DNA of 64,000 bases from Crenobacter luteus (GTDB taxonomy: Bacteria > Pseudomonadota > Gammaproteobacteria > Burkholderiales > Chromobacteriaceae). The position numbers and the translations under genes are program-made. The stretch spans positions 23,095-87,094 of the forward strand of contig NZ_SLXG01000012.1 in the NCBI RefSeq assembly GCF_004345725.1. The letters are read 5' to 3'. The notes under the pieces were generated by a model. The model saw nothing but the letters and a program-made list of their open reading frames with translations. It made no database searches and was not told the origin of the DNA. Positions 1-9,283 of the stretch are shown piece after piece (within the stretch, counting starts at the first letter, position 1; each line of letters begins with the position of its first letter).

Positions 1-60
1 AAGCTGGCGTTCGACTTCGACACCCAGGCGGGGCAGGGCCCGGCGGCGCAGCAGCGATAA
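1..60 (+). CDS. 3' end of an upstream gene, identity unknown
   Basis: An open frame runs in from the window edge and ends with TAA at 58-60, giving the last 19 residues (KLAFDFDT... AAQQR). It lies 11 bases before the rnc start, so it is probably part of the same transcript. In related bacteria a small membrane protein (DUF4845) or lepB sits here. The hydrophobic LAFDFD stretch would fit a DUF4845 C-terminus, but this is too short to assign. Confidence 0.5.
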   Translation, partial: KLAFDFDTQAGQGPAAQQR

Positions 61-71
61 AGAACACGACC

Positions 72-782
72 TTGAACGACACCCGTCTGACCCGCCTCTA
101 CGACGCGCTCGGTTACCGCTTCGCGAATCCGGCGTGGCTCAAGCAGGCGCTGACCCACCGCAGCTACGGCACGCCGCACAACGAGCGGCTCGAGTTCGTC
201 GGCGACAGCATCCTCAACTACACCGTCGCGCGCATGCTGTTCGACCGTTTCCCGACCCTGCCCGAGGGCGACCTGTCGCGCCTGCGCGCCAACCTCGTCA
301 ACCAGAACGCGCTGGCCGAGATCGCCGTCGAGCTGAAGTTCGGCGACTACCTGTTCCTCGGCGAGGGCGAACTGAAGAGCGGCGGCTTCAACCGGCCGTC
401 CATCCTCGCCGACGCGCTCGAGGCGACCTTCGCCGCGGTCAGCTTCGACTCGGGCTTCGCCGAGGCCGAGGCGGTGGTGCGCCGGCTGTACGAGGCGCGC
501 GTCGCCGCGATCGACCCGAGCCGCCACGCCAAGGACGCCAAGACCCGGCTGCAGGAGGCGCTGCAGGCCAAGCGCCTCGCGCTGCCCAAGTACCGCATCC
601 TCGCCCAGAGCGGCGAGGCCCACGAACAATGGTTCAAGGTCGCGTGCGACCTGGCCGAAATCCGCATCGAAACCGAAGGCGAGGGCGCCAGCCGCCGCGC
701 CGCCGAGCAGCAGGCCGCCGAGGCCGCGCTCGCGAAGTTCGAAGCGCTCTATCCGGGCGGCAAGAAGCCGAAATCCGCATGA
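72..782 (+). CDS. rnc: Ribonuclease III
   Basis: This endonuclease cuts double-stranded RNA in rRNA precursors and some mRNAs, in the cytoplasm. The 236-residue protein has the catalytic signature ERLEFVGDS at residues 38-46, a second acidic cluster (DALEATFAA) near 112-120, and a C-terminal double-stranded-RNA-binding domain from about 154 (DAKTRLQE) to 228. Length and domain order are those of the normal bacterial enzyme. The start is TTG at 72; no ATG in frame preserves the N-terminal helix. The stop overlaps the era start (ATGA at 779-782), so the two are translationally coupled, as in most proteobacterial rnc-era-recO operons. Confidence 0.95.
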   Translation: MNDTRLTRLYDALGYRFANPAWLKQALTHRSYGTPHNERLEFVGDSILNYTVARMLFDRFPTLPEGDLSRLRANLVNQNALAEIAVELKFGDYLFLGEGELKSGGFNRPSILADALEATFAAVSFDSGFAEAEAVVRRLYEARVAAIDPSRHAKDAKTRLQEALQAKRLALPKYRILAQSGEAHEQWFKVACDLAEIRIETEGEGASRRAAEQQAAEAALAKFEALYPGGKKPKSA

Positions 783-1666
783 ACGAACAAGATTACCGCT
801 GTGGCTTCGTCGCCATCGTCGGCCGGCCGAACGTCGGTAAGTCCACGCTGATGAACCACCTGATCGGCCAGAAGGTCAGCATCACCTCGAAGAAGGCGCA
901 GACCACCCGTCACCGCGTCAACGGTATCCACACCGAGGAGGCGGCGCAGTTCGTCTTCGTCGACACGCCGGGCTTCCAGACCTTCCACCGCAACGCGCTC
1001 AACGACGTGCTCAACCAGAGCGTGCGCGACACGCTCTCGAGCGTCGACTGCGTGCTGTTCGTGCTCGAGGCCAAGCGGCTGACCGGCGCCGACCGCGAGG
1101 TGATCGCCCTGCTGCCGAAGAACGTGCCGGTGGTGCTGGTGGTCAACAAGGTCGACAGGGCGAAGGACCGCGACGAGCTCGCCGCCTTCATCGCCGAGTG
1201 CCGCGCCGAATTCCCCTTCGTCGACGTCGAGGCGGTCAGCGCCAAGCACGGCCACCGGTTGGCCGAGCTCTTGGACAAGGTGCGCCCGCACCTGCCCGAG
1301 TCGCCGCCCTTGTACCCGGACGACATGGTCACCGACAAGAGCGTGCGCTTCATGGCCACCGAGATCGTGCGCGAGAAGCTGTTCCGCTACCTCGGCGAGG
1401 AGTTGCCGTACGCGATGAACGTCGAAGTCGAACTGTGGGAAGAGGAAGAGGGGCTGACGCGCATCCACGTCGCGGTGCTGGTCGACAAGGACAGCCAGAA
1501 GGGCATCCTGATCGGTAAGGGCGGCGAGAAGCTGAAGAAGATCTCGACCGAGGCGCGCCTCGACCTGGAAAAACTGCTCGACGCCAAGGTCTACCTGAAG
1601 GTGTGGGCCAAGGTGAAGTCCGGCTGGGCCGACGACGTGCGCTTCCTCAAGGAATTCGGCCTCTAA
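779..1666 (+). CDS. era: GTPase Era
   Basis: Era binds the 3' end of 16S rRNA and acts in 30S ribosome assembly. The 295-residue protein shows the G1 loop GRPNVGKS (15-22), TTRH switch region, DTPG (62-65), NKVD (123-126), and a C-terminal KH domain with the LIGKGGEKLKKI loop. ATG at 779 overlaps the rnc stop and is favoured over any upstream start, because the G domain begins about 10 residues later as in the family. One copy of the repeated word GTTGGCCGAG lies in the coding region at 1258, read as R-L-A-E. Confidence 0.97.
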   Translation: MNEQDYRCGFVAIVGRPNVGKSTLMNHLIGQKVSITSKKAQTTRHRVNGIHTEEAAQFVFVDTPGFQTFHRNALNDVLNQSVRDTLSSVDCVLFVLEAKRLTGADREVIALLPKNVPVVLVVNKVDRAKDRDELAAFIAECRAEFPFVDVEAVSAKHGHRLAELLDKVRPHLPESPPLYPDDMVTDKSVRFMATEIVREKLFRYLGEELPYAMNVEVELWEEEEGLTRIHVAVLVDKDSQKGILIGKGGEKLKKISTEARLDLEKLLDAKVYLKVWAKVKSGWADDVRFLKEFGL

Positions 1667-1687
1667 GCCGGACGGGCCGGACGCGCG

Positions 1688-2407
1688 ATGCAGCCGGGCA
1701 AGGTCGACCACCAGCCCGCCTACGTGCTGCACAGCCAGCCGTGGCGCGAGACCAGCCTGCTGGTCGAGGTACTGACGCGCGACCACGGCCGGCTGACGCT
1801 GGTCGCGCGCAGCGCGCGCCGGCCGCAGTCGGCGCTGCGGGGCCTCTTGCTGCCGTTCGCCCCCTTGACCATCGCGTGGTTCGGCAAGGGCGAATTGCGC
1901 ACGCTGCACGCGGCCGACTGGCAGGGCGGCGTGCCGCAGCTGTCGGGCATGGCGTTGATCTGCGGCTTTTACCTGAACGAGCTGGCGATGCGGCTGTCGG
2001 CGCGCGACGACGCGAACCCGGCGCTGTTCGCCGCCCACGACGCGGCGGTGCGCGCGCTGGCCCGCGAGCCGGCGTACGGCGCGGTGTTGCGCCGCTACGA
2101 ATGGGCGCTGCTGACCGCGCTCGGTTTCGCGCCGCCGCTGGACGCCGACGACGCGCAGCGGCCGATCGACCCCGCCGCGCGCTACCACGTCGTGCCGGAC
2201 GCGTCGCCGCACCGGCTCGAGAGCGGCCCGGCCGACGCGGGCGTCGGCGGCGCGACGCTCATCGCGATGGCGGCCGGCGATTACGCGGACCCCGCCGTCC
2301 GCCACGAGGCGCGCGGCTTCCTGCGCGCCTGTCTCGATCACCACCTGGGTGGCCGTCCCTTGGCCACCCGCGAACTGTTGCAAGCGATCAGCGCGCTACC
2401 CGAGTAG
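1688..2407 (+). CDS. recO: DNA repair protein RecO
   Basis: RecO works with RecF and RecR to load RecA on SSB-coated DNA in gap repair. The 239-residue protein begins with the typical OB-fold N-terminus ([19 protein letters not shown], residues 8-26) followed by the [12 protein letters not shown] segment, and has normal family length. The zinc-finger cysteines found in some RecO proteins are not obvious. It lies 21 bases after era and 16 bases before pdxJ, in the usual order. Confidence 0.92.
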   Translation: MQPGKVDHQPAYVLHSQPWRETSLLVEVLTRDHGRLTLVARSARRPQSALRGLLLPFAPLTIAWFGKGELRTLHAADWQGGVPQLSGMALICGFYLNELAMRLSARDDANPALFAAHDAAVRALAREPAYGAVLRRYEWALLTALGFAPPLDADDAQRPIDPAARYHVVPDASPHRLESGPADAGVGGATLIAMAAGDYADPAVRHEARGFLRACLDHHLGGRPLATRELLQAISALPE

Positions 2408-2423
2408 CGCAAGGAGCCCCACG

Positions 2424-3155
2424 ATGATTTTCCTCGGCGTCAACATCGACCATGTCGCCACGCTGCGCCAGGCGCGCGGCACCCGCTATCCGAGCCCGAT
2501 CGAGGCCGCGCTGGTGGCCGAGAGCGCCGGCGCCGACCTGATCACCCTGCATCTGCGCGAAGACCGCCGCCACATCCAGGACGAGGACGTGCGCGTGATG
2601 AAGAAGCTGCTCAAGACCCGCATGAACCTCGAGATGGCGCTGACGCAGGAGATGGTCGAGAACGCGCTCGCGGTCGGCCCCGAGGACGTCTGCCTGGTGC
2701 CGGAAAAGCGCGAGGAGCTGACCACCGAGGGCGGCCTCGACGTGATCCGCTATTTCGACGCGGTCAAGGACACCACCAAGGTGCTCGCCGACGCCGGCAT
2801 CCGCGTGTCGATCTTCATCGACGCCGACAAGGCGCAGATCGAGGCGGCGCGCGACGCCGGCGCCGGCGTGATCGAGCTGCACACCGGCCGCTACGCCGAC
2901 GCCCAGCACGCCGCGGAGCGCGACGCCGAACTGATCCGCATCCGCGAAGCGGCGGTGTACGCGAGCCAACTCGGCTTCGTCGTCAACGCCGGCCACGGCC
3001 TGTCCTACCACAACGTCAAGCCGGTCGCGGCGATCCCCGAGATCGCCGAGCTGAACATCGGCCACGCGCTGGTCAGCCACGCGCTGTTCGTCGGCTTCCC
3101 GGCCGCGGTGCGCGAGATGAAGGCGCTGATGGTCGAAGGCCGGCAGGGCCTGTAA
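2424..3155 (+). CDS. pdxJ: Pyridoxine 5'-phosphate synthase
   Basis: PdxJ condenses 1-deoxyxylulose 5-phosphate with 1-amino-acetone 3-phosphate to form pyridoxine 5'-phosphate, the last ring-closing step of the DXP-dependent vitamin B6 pathway. The 243-residue TIM-barrel protein opens with [16 protein letters not shown] and carries [14 protein letters not shown] and the phosphate-loop region [10 protein letters not shown]. The ATG at 2424 is preceded by a good ribosome site (AAGGAG at 2411-2416). In-frame sequence upstream overlaps recO and does not belong to the family. acpS follows after 4 bases. Confidence 0.96.
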   Translation: MIFLGVNIDHVATLRQARGTRYPSPIEAALVAESAGADLITLHLREDRRHIQDEDVRVMKKLLKTRMNLEMALTQEMVENALAVGPEDVCLVPEKREELTTEGGLDVIRYFDAVKDTTKVLADAGIRVSIFIDADKAQIEAARDAGAGVIELHTGRYADAQHAAERDAELIRIREAAVYASQLGFVVNAGHGLSYHNVKPVAAIPEIAELNIGHALVSHALFVGFPAAVREMKALMVEGRQGL

Positions 3156-3159
3156 GACC

Positions 3160-3549
3160 ATGATCGTCGGCATCGGCACCGATCTGGCGCGCGTCGAGCG
3201 CTTCGCCGCGCTGATAGCGAGGCACGGCCGCGACGGCGCGGCGCGGCGCATCCTGTCGGCGTTCGAGGCGGCCGACTACGCCGCCGCGCCCGACGCGGCG
3301 CGTTTCCTCGCCAAGCGCTTCGCCGCCAAGGAGGCGCTCTCCAAGGCGCTGGGCACCGGCGTGCGCGCGCCGGTCGTGATGTCCGCGATGACCGTCGCGC
3401 ACGACACGCTCGGCAAGCCGCTGTTCGAGCTTTCGCCGCCGTTGGCCGAGTTCGCCGCCGCGCGCGGCATCGCGCGCCTTCACCTGTCGATCAGCGACGA
3501 GCGCGAGCACGCGGTCGCCTTCGTCGTCGCCGAGTCGGCCGACGCCTGA
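3160..3549 (+). CDS. acpS: Holo-[acyl-carrier-protein] synthase
   Basis: AcpS moves the 4'-phosphopantetheine arm from coenzyme A to apo-acyl carrier protein, activating fatty acid synthesis. The 129-residue protein has the metal-binding residues D8 (GIGTDL) and E58 ([10 protein letters not shown]) in the expected spacing, and normal length. It follows pdxJ after 4 bases, a classic pairing. A copy of GTTGGCCGAG lies at 3441 (P-L-A-E). Confidence 0.95.
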   Translation: MIVGIGTDLARVERFAALIARHGRDGAARRILSAFEAADYAAAPDAARFLAKRFAAKEALSKALGTGVRAPVVMSAMTVAHDTLGKPLFELSPPLAEFAAARGIARLHLSISDEREHAVAFVVAESADA

Positions 3550-3594
3550 GTTCGCGGCCGGCCCGCCGCCGGCCTTTCTACCGAAGGACATTTC

Positions 3595-4680
3595 ATGACG
3601 ACTCCCCTGCAATTGCCGCGCGGCCCGGTGATGGTCGACGTCGAAGGCTTCGCGCTCACCGACGCGGAGCGCGCGCGCTTCGCGCATCCACTGGTCGGCG
3701 GCGTGATCCTGTTCCGCCGCAACTTCGAGAGCGTCGAACAGCTCAAGGCGCTGACTGCCGAGATCCGCGCGCTGCGCGAGCCGGCGCTCCTGATCGCGGT
3801 CGACCACGAGGGCGGTCGCGTGCAGCGCTTCATCGACGGCTTCACCCGGCTGCCGGCGATGCGCGCGCTCGGCGACGCGTGGGAGGCCGATCCGGCCGAG
3901 GCGACAAGCTTGGCCGAGGCGGTCGGGGAGGTGCTGGCCGCCGAATTGCGCGCCTGCGGCGTCGATCTTTCGTTCACGCCGGTGCTCGACCTCGACTGGG
4001 GCCGCTGCGCGGTGATCGGCAACCGCAGCTTCCACGCCGACCCGGCGGTGGTCGCCGAACTGGCCGCCGCGCTGATCCGCGGTTTGAACAAGGGCGGCAT
4101 GGCCGCCTGCGGCAAGCACTTCCCCGGCCACGGCTGGGTCGAGGGCGACAGCCACCAGGTGATTCCGGTCGACGAACGCGAACTGGCCGACATCCGCGCC
4201 GCCGACCTGCTGCCGTTCGCGAAGTTGGCCGAGGCCGGCCTCGCGGCGGTGATGCCGGCGCACGTGATCTATCCGAAGGTCGACGCGCGCCCGGCGGGGT
4301 TCTCGAAGGTGTGGCTCGAGACCGTGCTGCGCGGCGAACTGAACTACGACGGCGTGATCTTCTCCGACGACCTCGGCATGGAGGGGGCGGCCGAGGCGGG
4401 CGGTTTCGTCGCGCGCGCCGACGCGGCGCTGGCGGCCGGCTGCGACATGGTGCTGGTGTGCAACCAGCCGGCGCGCGCCGACGAGGTGCTGGCGGGCCTG
4501 ACGCCGCCGGCGCAGCCGAGGTTGGCCGAGCGGCTGGCGCGCATGGCCGGGCAGGGCGAGATCGCCGACTGGCGCGAGCGCGTCGCGTCGGACGACTTTG
4601 CCGCGCTGCGCGCAAAGGTCGCGCGGCTGAGCACGCCGCCGGCGGCGCTCGAGGGGCCGGCGGTCGGCGAGGCCTGCTGA
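3595..4680 (+). CDS. nagZ: Beta-N-acetylhexosaminidase NagZ
   Basis: NagZ is a cytoplasmic glycoside hydrolase family 3 enzyme that removes N-acetylglucosamine from anhydromuropeptides during cell-wall recycling. The 361-residue protein shows AVDHEGGRVQRF (68-79), the family motif KHFPGHG (174-180) with its catalytic histidine, and the nucleophile region IFSDDLGM (255-262). There is no signal peptide, consistent with a cytosolic enzyme. AAGGA precedes the ATG. Three copies or near copies of the repeated word lie inside (3910, 4224, 4521). The one at 4521 has the full AGGTTGGCCGAGC form, read as R-L-A-E. Confidence 0.95.
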   Translation: MTTPLQLPRGPVMVDVEGFALTDAERARFAHPLVGGVILFRRNFESVEQLKALTAEIRALREPALLIAVDHEGGRVQRFIDGFTRLPAMRALGDAWEADPAEATSLAEAVGEVLAAELRACGVDLSFTPVLDLDWGRCAVIGNRSFHADPAVVAELAAALIRGLNKGGMAACGKHFPGHGWVEGDSHQVIPVDERELADIRAADLLPFAKLAEAGLAAVMPAHVIYPKVDARPAGFSKVWLETVLRGELNYDGVIFSDDLGMEGAAEAGGFVARADAALAAGCDMVLVCNQPARADEVLAGLTPPAQPRLAERLARMAGQGEIADWRERVASDDFAALRAKVARLSTPPAALEGPAVGEAC

Positions 4681-4724
4681 GGCCCGACGTCGACCCGCTC
4701 CCCCCGGGGGCTTGCGCATGAAAA

Positions 4725-4763
4725 AACGCCCCGGCGTCCTTTAAAGCGGACGGCCGGGGCGTT
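4725..4763. terminator. Bidirectional terminator nagZ / gph
   Basis: A perfect 11-bp inverted repeat (AACGCCCCGGC at 4725-4735 and its complement at 4753-4763) flanks a GTCC/GGAC inner helix. A-rich sequence lies on the left and T-rich sequence on the right. It sits between convergent genes. Confidence 0.8.
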
Positions 4764-4778
4764 GCGTTTGGGCGCGCA

Positions 4779-5426
4779 TCACAGGTGCGCGAGCAGCTCG
4801 AGCGGGTGGTCGATCGCGCCGTCGGCGCCCCAGTCGCCGGGACGGTCGGACTCGGCGATATAGCCCCAGTTGGCGATCAGCGTCTTCATGCCGACCTTGC
4901 GGCCGGCCTCGATGTCGCGCTCGGCGTCGCCCAGGTACAGGCAGTGCTCGGGCGGGATGTCGAGCACTTCGCAGGCGTACAGCATCGGTCGCGGGTCGGG
5001 CTTCGGGGCGCCGGCGGTGTCGCCGCTGACCACCACGGCCGGCGCGTGCGGGAAGGGCAGCAAGGGCAGCAGCCGGTGGGTGAAGCGCTCGGGCTTGTTG
5101 GTGACGATGCCCCACGGGATGCCGCGCTCGGCCAAGCTTGCGATCAGCTCGGGCACGCCGTCGAACAGGATGGGGTTGTGCTCGAAGTGCGCGTCGTAGA
5201 GGTCGAGGTAGCGCGCGCGCAAGGCCGGGAAGTCGGGATGGTCGCCGTCGATGCCGAAGCCGAGCCGGATCAGGCCGCGCGCGCCGTGCGAGGCGATCGG
5301 GCGGGTCGCCGATTCCGGCTGGGCGGGCAGGCCGTGCTCGGCCAGGAGCGCGTTGAGCGCGTTGCCGAGGTCGAGCGCGGTGTCGGCCAGCGTGCCGTCG
5401 AGGTCGAAGAGGGCGGCGCGGATCAT
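4779..5426 (-). CDS. gph: Phosphoglycolate phosphatase (HAD family)
   Basis: This protein probably hydrolyses 2-phosphoglycolate formed during DNA repair. The 215-residue HAD hydrolase has the nucleophile motif DLDGT (8-12), a TNKP motif II, and the KPDP and GDAERDI motifs with the conserved lysine and acidic residues. The GDAERDIEAG signature and length fit Gph-type enzymes, although closely related HAD phosphatases (for example MupP in cell-wall recycling) cannot be excluded. MupP would fit the neighbouring nagZ. The ATG at 5426 overlaps the ilvA stop (ATGA), so it is coupled to ilvA. Confidence 0.8.
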   Translation of the reverse strand: MIRAALFDLDGTLADTALDLGNALNALLAEHGLPAQPESATRPIASHGARGLIRLGFGIDGDHPDFPALRARYLDLYDAHFEHNPILFDGVPELIASLAERGIPWGIVTNKPERFTHRLLPLLPFPHAPAVVVSGDTAGAPKPDPRPMLYACEVLDIPPEHCLYLGDAERDIEAGRKVGMKTLIANWGYIAESDRPGDWGADGAIDHPLELLAHL

Positions 5427-6958
5427 GCTTTCACCCCGTTGCCGCGGCCGAGAAACAGCGTGTAGGCCGGGTTGTGCGTTTCCTCGCTGTACGGGTAGCC
5501 GAGCGCGTCGAGGAAGACCTGGAACGCCCGGTCGTCCGACTCGGGCACCTGGATGCCGACCAGTACGCGGCCGTAGTCGGCGCCGTGGTTGCGGTAGTGG
5601 AACAGGCTGATGTTCCAGTCGGTGCGCATCGCGTCGAGGAAGCGCAACAGCGCGCCCGGGCGCTCCGGGAATTCGAAGTGGAACACGCGCTCGTGCTTGA
5701 GTTCCGGCGCGTGGCCGCCGACCAGGTGGCGGATGTGCAGCTTCGCGAGTTCGTTGTCGGTCAGGTCGACGCCGGACAGGCCGTTGGCCTCGAGGTCGGC
5801 GATGATGGTCGCCACGTCGTCGCGGCGCGCGATCTGCACGCCGACGAACACGTGCGCGGTTTTCGGATCGGCGTAGCGGTAGTTGAATTCGGTGATGCTG
5901 CGGTTGCCGATCACGCCGCAGAACTTCTTGAAGCTGCCCGGCGCCTCCGGGATCGTGACGGCGATGATGGCCTCGCGGCGCTCGCCGAGCTCGGAACGCT
6001 CGGAGACGTGGCGCAGGCGGTCGAAGTTCATGTTGGCGCCGCAGGCGACGGCGACGAAGGTCTTGCCGTGGCAGCCTTCGCGCTCGATGTAGGCCTTGGC
6101 GCCGGCCACCGCCAGCGCGCCGGCCGGTTCGGTGATCGAGCGGGTGTCCTCGAAGATGTCCTTGATCGCCGCGCAGGTGGCGTCGGTGTCGACCAGGATG
6201 ATCTCGTCGAGCAGCTCGCGGCACAGGCGGAAGGTTTCCTCGCCGACCAGCTTGACCGCGACGCCGTCGGCGAACAGGCCGACGTCTTTCAGCTCGACGC
6301 GGTGGCCGGCCTCGATCGAGCGCTTCATCGCGTCCGAGTCGGCCGCCTGCACGCCGATGACCTTGATTTTGGGCTTCAGGCGCTTGATGTAGGCGGCCAC
6401 GCCGGCGGCCAGGCCGCCGCCGCCGATGGCGACGAACACCGCGTCGATGTGGTCCGGGTGCTGGCGCAGGATCTCCATCGCGATCGTGCCCTGGCCGGCG
6501 ATCACGTCCGGGTCGTCGAACGGCGGGATGTAGGTGCGGCCGGTTTCCTCGACCAGCTTGACCGCGTGCTGGTAGGCGTCGGAGTACGAATCGCCGAACA
6601 GCACCACCTTGCCGCCGCGGCCGGCGACGGCGTCGATCTTGATCTGCGGCGTGGTCACCGGCATCACGATCACGGCCTCGCAGCCGAGCTTTTGCGCCGA
6701 CAGCGCGACGCCCTGCGCGTGGTTGCCGGCGCTGGCGGTGATCACGCCCTTTTTCAGCTGTTCGGGCGTCAGGCGCGACATCTTGTTGTACGCGCCGCGG
6801 ATTTTGAACGAGAACACCGGCTGCAGGTCTTCACGCTTGAGCAAGATGCGGTTGTCGAAGCGGCGCGAGAGGTTGGGGGCAATCTCGAGCGGGGTCTCCA
6901 CCGCGACATCGTAAACCCGGGAAGTGAGGATGCGTTCCAGATAGTCTTGCGTAGGCAT
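5423..6958 (-). CDS. ilvA: Threonine ammonia-lyase, biosynthetic
   Basis: IlvA deaminates threonine to 2-oxobutanoate, the first committed step of isoleucine synthesis. The 511-residue protein has the PLP lysine K52 in SFKIRGAYNKM, the ASAGNHAQG loop and the glycine-rich IGGGGLAAG phosphate loop. Two ACT-like regulatory domains follow in the C-terminal third (about 330-510), where isoleucine and valine bind in characterised homologues. Length matches the long, allosteric form. ATG at 6958 begins MPTQDYLERILTSRVYDVA. The ilvA-gph overlap is tight. Confidence 0.96.
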   Translation of the reverse strand: MPTQDYLERILTSRVYDVAVETPLEIAPNLSRRFDNRILLKREDLQPVFSFKIRGAYNKMSRLTPEQLKKGVITASAGNHAQGVALSAQKLGCEAVIVMPVTTPQIKIDAVAGRGGKVVLFGDSYSDAYQHAVKLVEETGRTYIPPFDDPDVIAGQGTIAMEILRQHPDHIDAVFVAIGGGGLAAGVAAYIKRLKPKIKVIGVQAADSDAMKRSIEAGHRVELKDVGLFADGVAVKLVGEETFRLCRELLDEIILVDTDATCAAIKDIFEDTRSITEPAGALAVAGAKAYIEREGCHGKTFVAVACGANMNFDRLRHVSERSELGERREAIIAVTIPEAPGSFKKFCGVIGNRSITEFNYRYADPKTAHVFVGVQIARRDDVATIIADLEANGLSGVDLTDNELAKLHIRHLVGGHAPELKHERVFHFEFPERPGALLRFLDAMRTDWNISLFHYRNHGADYGRVLVGIQVPESDDRAFQVFLDALGYPYSEETHNPAYTLFLGRGNGVKA

Positions 6959-7098
6959 GGGCGAACCGTTGTTTCGGGGAAAGGCAGGAAGTGAAGCTTT
7001 CAGGGTAACAGGAACTTGCCGGCATAGGAACGGACTAGACCCGTGCCCGTCGTGCGCATCGCTTAACAAAAGGCGGCGGGCGACGCCGGGGTACGGGG

Positions 7099-7106
7099 TG
7101 TATACT
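7099..7106 (+). promoter_or_regulatory. Extended -10 element upstream of dacA
   Basis: TGTATACT gives a TATACT hexamer with an upstream TG, about 53 bases before the dacA ATG. A clear -35 box is not visible, as is common with extended -10 promoters. Confidence 0.45.
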
Positions 7107-7159
7107 TGTCGGCTTTCGCCCCGGACCGCAATCCGAACCTCACCGCTTGTTGGAACACC

Positions 7160-8305
7160 ATGAAACATCGCTTGAAGCAGCTCATCCTGGCCGCGTCGCT
7201 GGCCATGCCCGCCCTCAGCCTCGCCAACGCCGCCTTCGTGCCGCCGGTGCCCGAGATCGCCGGCACCGCCTACTATCTGCTTGACGCGCAGAGCGGCCAG
7301 CCGATCGCCGTCCGCGACGCGGATACCCGGATCGAACCGGCGTCGCTGACCAAGCTGATGACCGCCTATCTGACTTTCAAGGCGCTGAAGGAAAAACGCC
7401 TGACGCTCGAGCAGACGCTGACCGTGTCGCAAAAGGGCTGGAAGACCGAGGGTTCGCGCATGTTCCTCGATCCGAAGGTGCCGGCTCGCGTCGACGACCT
7501 GATCAAGGGCATGATCGTGCAGTCGGGCAACGACGCCTGCGTGACCCTGGCCGAGGCGATCGCCGGCAGCGAGGAAGTGTTCGCCCAACTGATGACGCGC
7601 GAGGCCCAGCGTCTGGGCATGACGCACACCCGCTTCATGAACGCGACCGGCCTGCCGGACGCCAACCACTACACGACGGTCCGCGACCTGTCGACGCTGG
7701 CTTCGGCCATCGTGCGCGACTTTCCCGAGTTCTACCCGATTTACTCGATGAAGTCGTTCACGTATAACGGCATTACCCAGCCCAACCGCAACCTGCTCCT
7801 GTACCGCGATCCCTTCGTCGACGGCATGAAGACCGGCTACACCGAGTCGGCCGGCTACAACCTGATCGCCTCCAGCCACCGCGACGGCCGCCGCGTCGTG
7901 TCGGTGGTGGTCGGCACCGCCAGCCCCGAGGCGCGCGCGGTGGAAAGCTCCAAGCTGCTCAACTACGGCTTGCAGTTCTTCGAGACGCCCAAACTTTACG
8001 CCGCAGCGAAACCGGTATCCGAGCTGCCGGTGTATAAAGGCGACGCCGGCAAGCTGCCGATCGGTTTCCAGCGCGACGTGTTCGCCACCGTCGCCCGCGG
8101 CCAGGCCGCCCGCCTCAAGGCCGAGTTGACCACCCAGCAGCCGGTGATCGCGCCGATCAAGGCCGGGCAGCGCGTCGGCACGCTGAAGGTCAGCCTCGAC
8201 GGCAAGCCGGTGCTCGAGCGCCCGGTGGTGGCGCTCAAGGACGTCGGCGAAGGCGGTTTCTTCAGCCGCCTGTGGGACAGCCTGAAGCTGTTGCTGGGCA
8301 TGTAA
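7160..8305 (+). CDS. dacA: D-alanyl-D-alanine carboxypeptidase (PBP5/6 type)
   Basis: This low-molecular-weight penicillin-binding protein trims the terminal D-Ala from peptidoglycan pentapeptides at the outer face of the inner membrane. The 381-residue protein has a signal peptide (about residues 1-24, ending LANA), active-site serine S62 in SLTK (62-65), SGN (122-124) and KTG (224-226). A PBP5 C-terminal beta domain follows, then a terminal amphipathic helix (FFSRLWDSLKLLLGM) for membrane anchoring. dacA and dacC cannot be told apart here. ATG at 7160 is chosen because the signal peptide starts there. Confidence 0.93.
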   Translation: MKHRLKQLILAASLAMPALSLANAAFVPPVPEIAGTAYYLLDAQSGQPIAVRDADTRIEPASLTKLMTAYLTFKALKEKRLTLEQTLTVSQKGWKTEGSRMFLDPKVPARVDDLIKGMIVQSGNDACVTLAEAIAGSEEVFAQLMTREAQRLGMTHTRFMNATGLPDANHYTTVRDLSTLASAIVRDFPEFYPIYSMKSFTYNGITQPNRNLLLYRDPFVDGMKTGYTESAGYNLIASSHRDGRRVVSVVVGTASPEARAVESSKLLNYGLQFFETPKLYAAAKPVSELPVYKGDAGKLPIGFQRDVFATVARGQAARLKAELTTQQPVIAPIKAGQRVGTLKVSLDGKPVLERPVVALKDVGEGGFFSRLWDSLKLLLGM

Positions 8306-8315
8306 TGACGCGACG

Positions 8316-8354
8316 GGGTGCGGCCGGCCCGGCTTTGACGGGCCGGCCGCACCC
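8316..8354 (+). other. Strong hairpin between dacA and ybeD
   Basis: A perfect 16-bp inverted repeat (8316-8331 and 8339-8354) with a 7-base loop. No U-tract follows, so it is not a standard terminator. It may set the relative amounts of dacA and downstream mRNA. Confidence 0.6.
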
Positions 8355-8369
8355 GGCGCAAGGAGCACG

Positions 8370-8651
8370 ATGATGACGACCGCACAGACTGAACAGACCG
8401 ACGTTTTCGAATTCCCCTGCCGCTTTCCGCTCAAGATCATGGGCGAGCGGCACGAGCACTTCGCTGCGACCATCCTGACCGTGGTGCAGGGCCACGCGCC
8501 GGCGACCACCGAGGTCGACGTCGACGTGCGCGAGAGCTCGAGCGGGCGTTTCCTGTCGCTGACGGTGACCGTCACCGCCGAAAGCCGCGAGCAGCTCGAC
8601 AACCTCTACCGCGCGCTGACCAGCCACCCGATGGTCAAGGTGGTGCTGTAA
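8370..8651 (+). CDS. ybeD: YbeD-like protein (DUF493)
   Basis: A 93-residue protein of the YbeD/DUF493 family with an ACT-like ferredoxin fold. The core [16 protein letters not shown] and the C-terminal [25 protein letters not shown] are typical. It is almost always found between dacA and lipB in proteobacteria, as here. Its biochemical role is not established; a regulatory link to lipoate metabolism has been suggested from context. The start has a strong AGGAGC site. A second ATG directly follows the first. Confidence 0.88.
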   Translation: MMTTAQTEQTDVFEFPCRFPLKIMGERHEHFAATILTVVQGHAPATTEVDVDVRESSSGRFLSLTVTVTAESREQLDNLYRALTSHPMVKVVL

Positions 8652-8653
8652 GC

Positions 8654-9283
8654 GTGGAGCGCCTCGTCAAATACCTCGGCCGCGTCGACTACGAGCCGAC
8701 CTGGCGCGCGATGCAGGCCTTCACCGACGCGCGCACCCGCGACACGCAGGACGAGATCTGGCTGCTCGAGCATCCGCCGGTCTACACGCTCGGCCTCGCC
8801 GGCAAGGAAGAGCACCTGCTGTGCGCGACCGACATCCCGGTGGTCAAGATCGACCGCGGCGGCCAGGTCACCTACCACGGCCCGGGCCAGCTGGTCGCCT
8901 ATCTCTTGATCGACTTCAAGCGCATGGGCATCGGCGTGCGCGAGCTGGTGACGCGCATCGAGAACGCGGTGATCGACCTGATGGCCGAGTTCGGCGTCTC
9001 GGCCAACGGCGACCGCGACGCGCCGGGCGTCTACGTCGACGGCGCCAAGATCGCGGCGCTCGGCCTCAGAATCAAGAACGGGGCGGTGTACCACGGCCTC
9101 AGCCTGAACGTCGACATGGATCTGACGCCGTTCAACTGGATCAACCCCTGCGGCTACGCCAACCTGAAGGTGACGCAGATGAAGGATGTCGGGGCGCCCG
9201 TCACGGTAGAGGAGGCCGCCAGAAGGTTGCTGCCCCACCTGGAACGCCACCTGACCGTGATGAAAAGCAAGGAGACAGCATGA
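8654..9283 (+). CDS. lipB: Octanoyl-[ACP]:protein N-octanoyltransferase LipB
   Basis: LipB transfers octanoate from acyl carrier protein to the lipoyl domains of 2-oxoacid dehydrogenases and the glycine cleavage H protein, the first step of lipoate assembly. The 209-residue protein has [12 protein letters not shown] (68-79), the catalytic lysine K132 (GAKIAALG) and the catalytic cysteine C166 (NPCGY). The start is GTG at 8654, two bases after the ybeD stop. Its stop overlaps the lipA ATG. Confidence 0.96.
   Translation: MERLVKYLGRVDYEPTWRAMQAFTDARTRDTQDEIWLLEHPPVYTLGLAGKEEHLLCATDIPVVKIDRGGQVTYHGPGQLVAYLLIDFKRMGIGVRELVTRIENAVIDLMAEFGVSANGDRDAPGVYVDGAKIAALGLRIKNGAVYHGLSLNVDMDLTPFNWINPCGYANLKVTQMKDVGAPVTVEEAARRLLPHLERHLTVMKSKETA

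Noticed and set aside
749..2383. A 544-codon minus-strand frame opposite era and recO
   Set aside because: Shadow of two well-supported genes; no recognisable domain.
3073..4719. A 548-codon minus-strand frame opposite acpS and nagZ
   Set aside because: Shadow with low-complexity H/R/V/D sequence; the plus-strand genes have full catalytic motifs.
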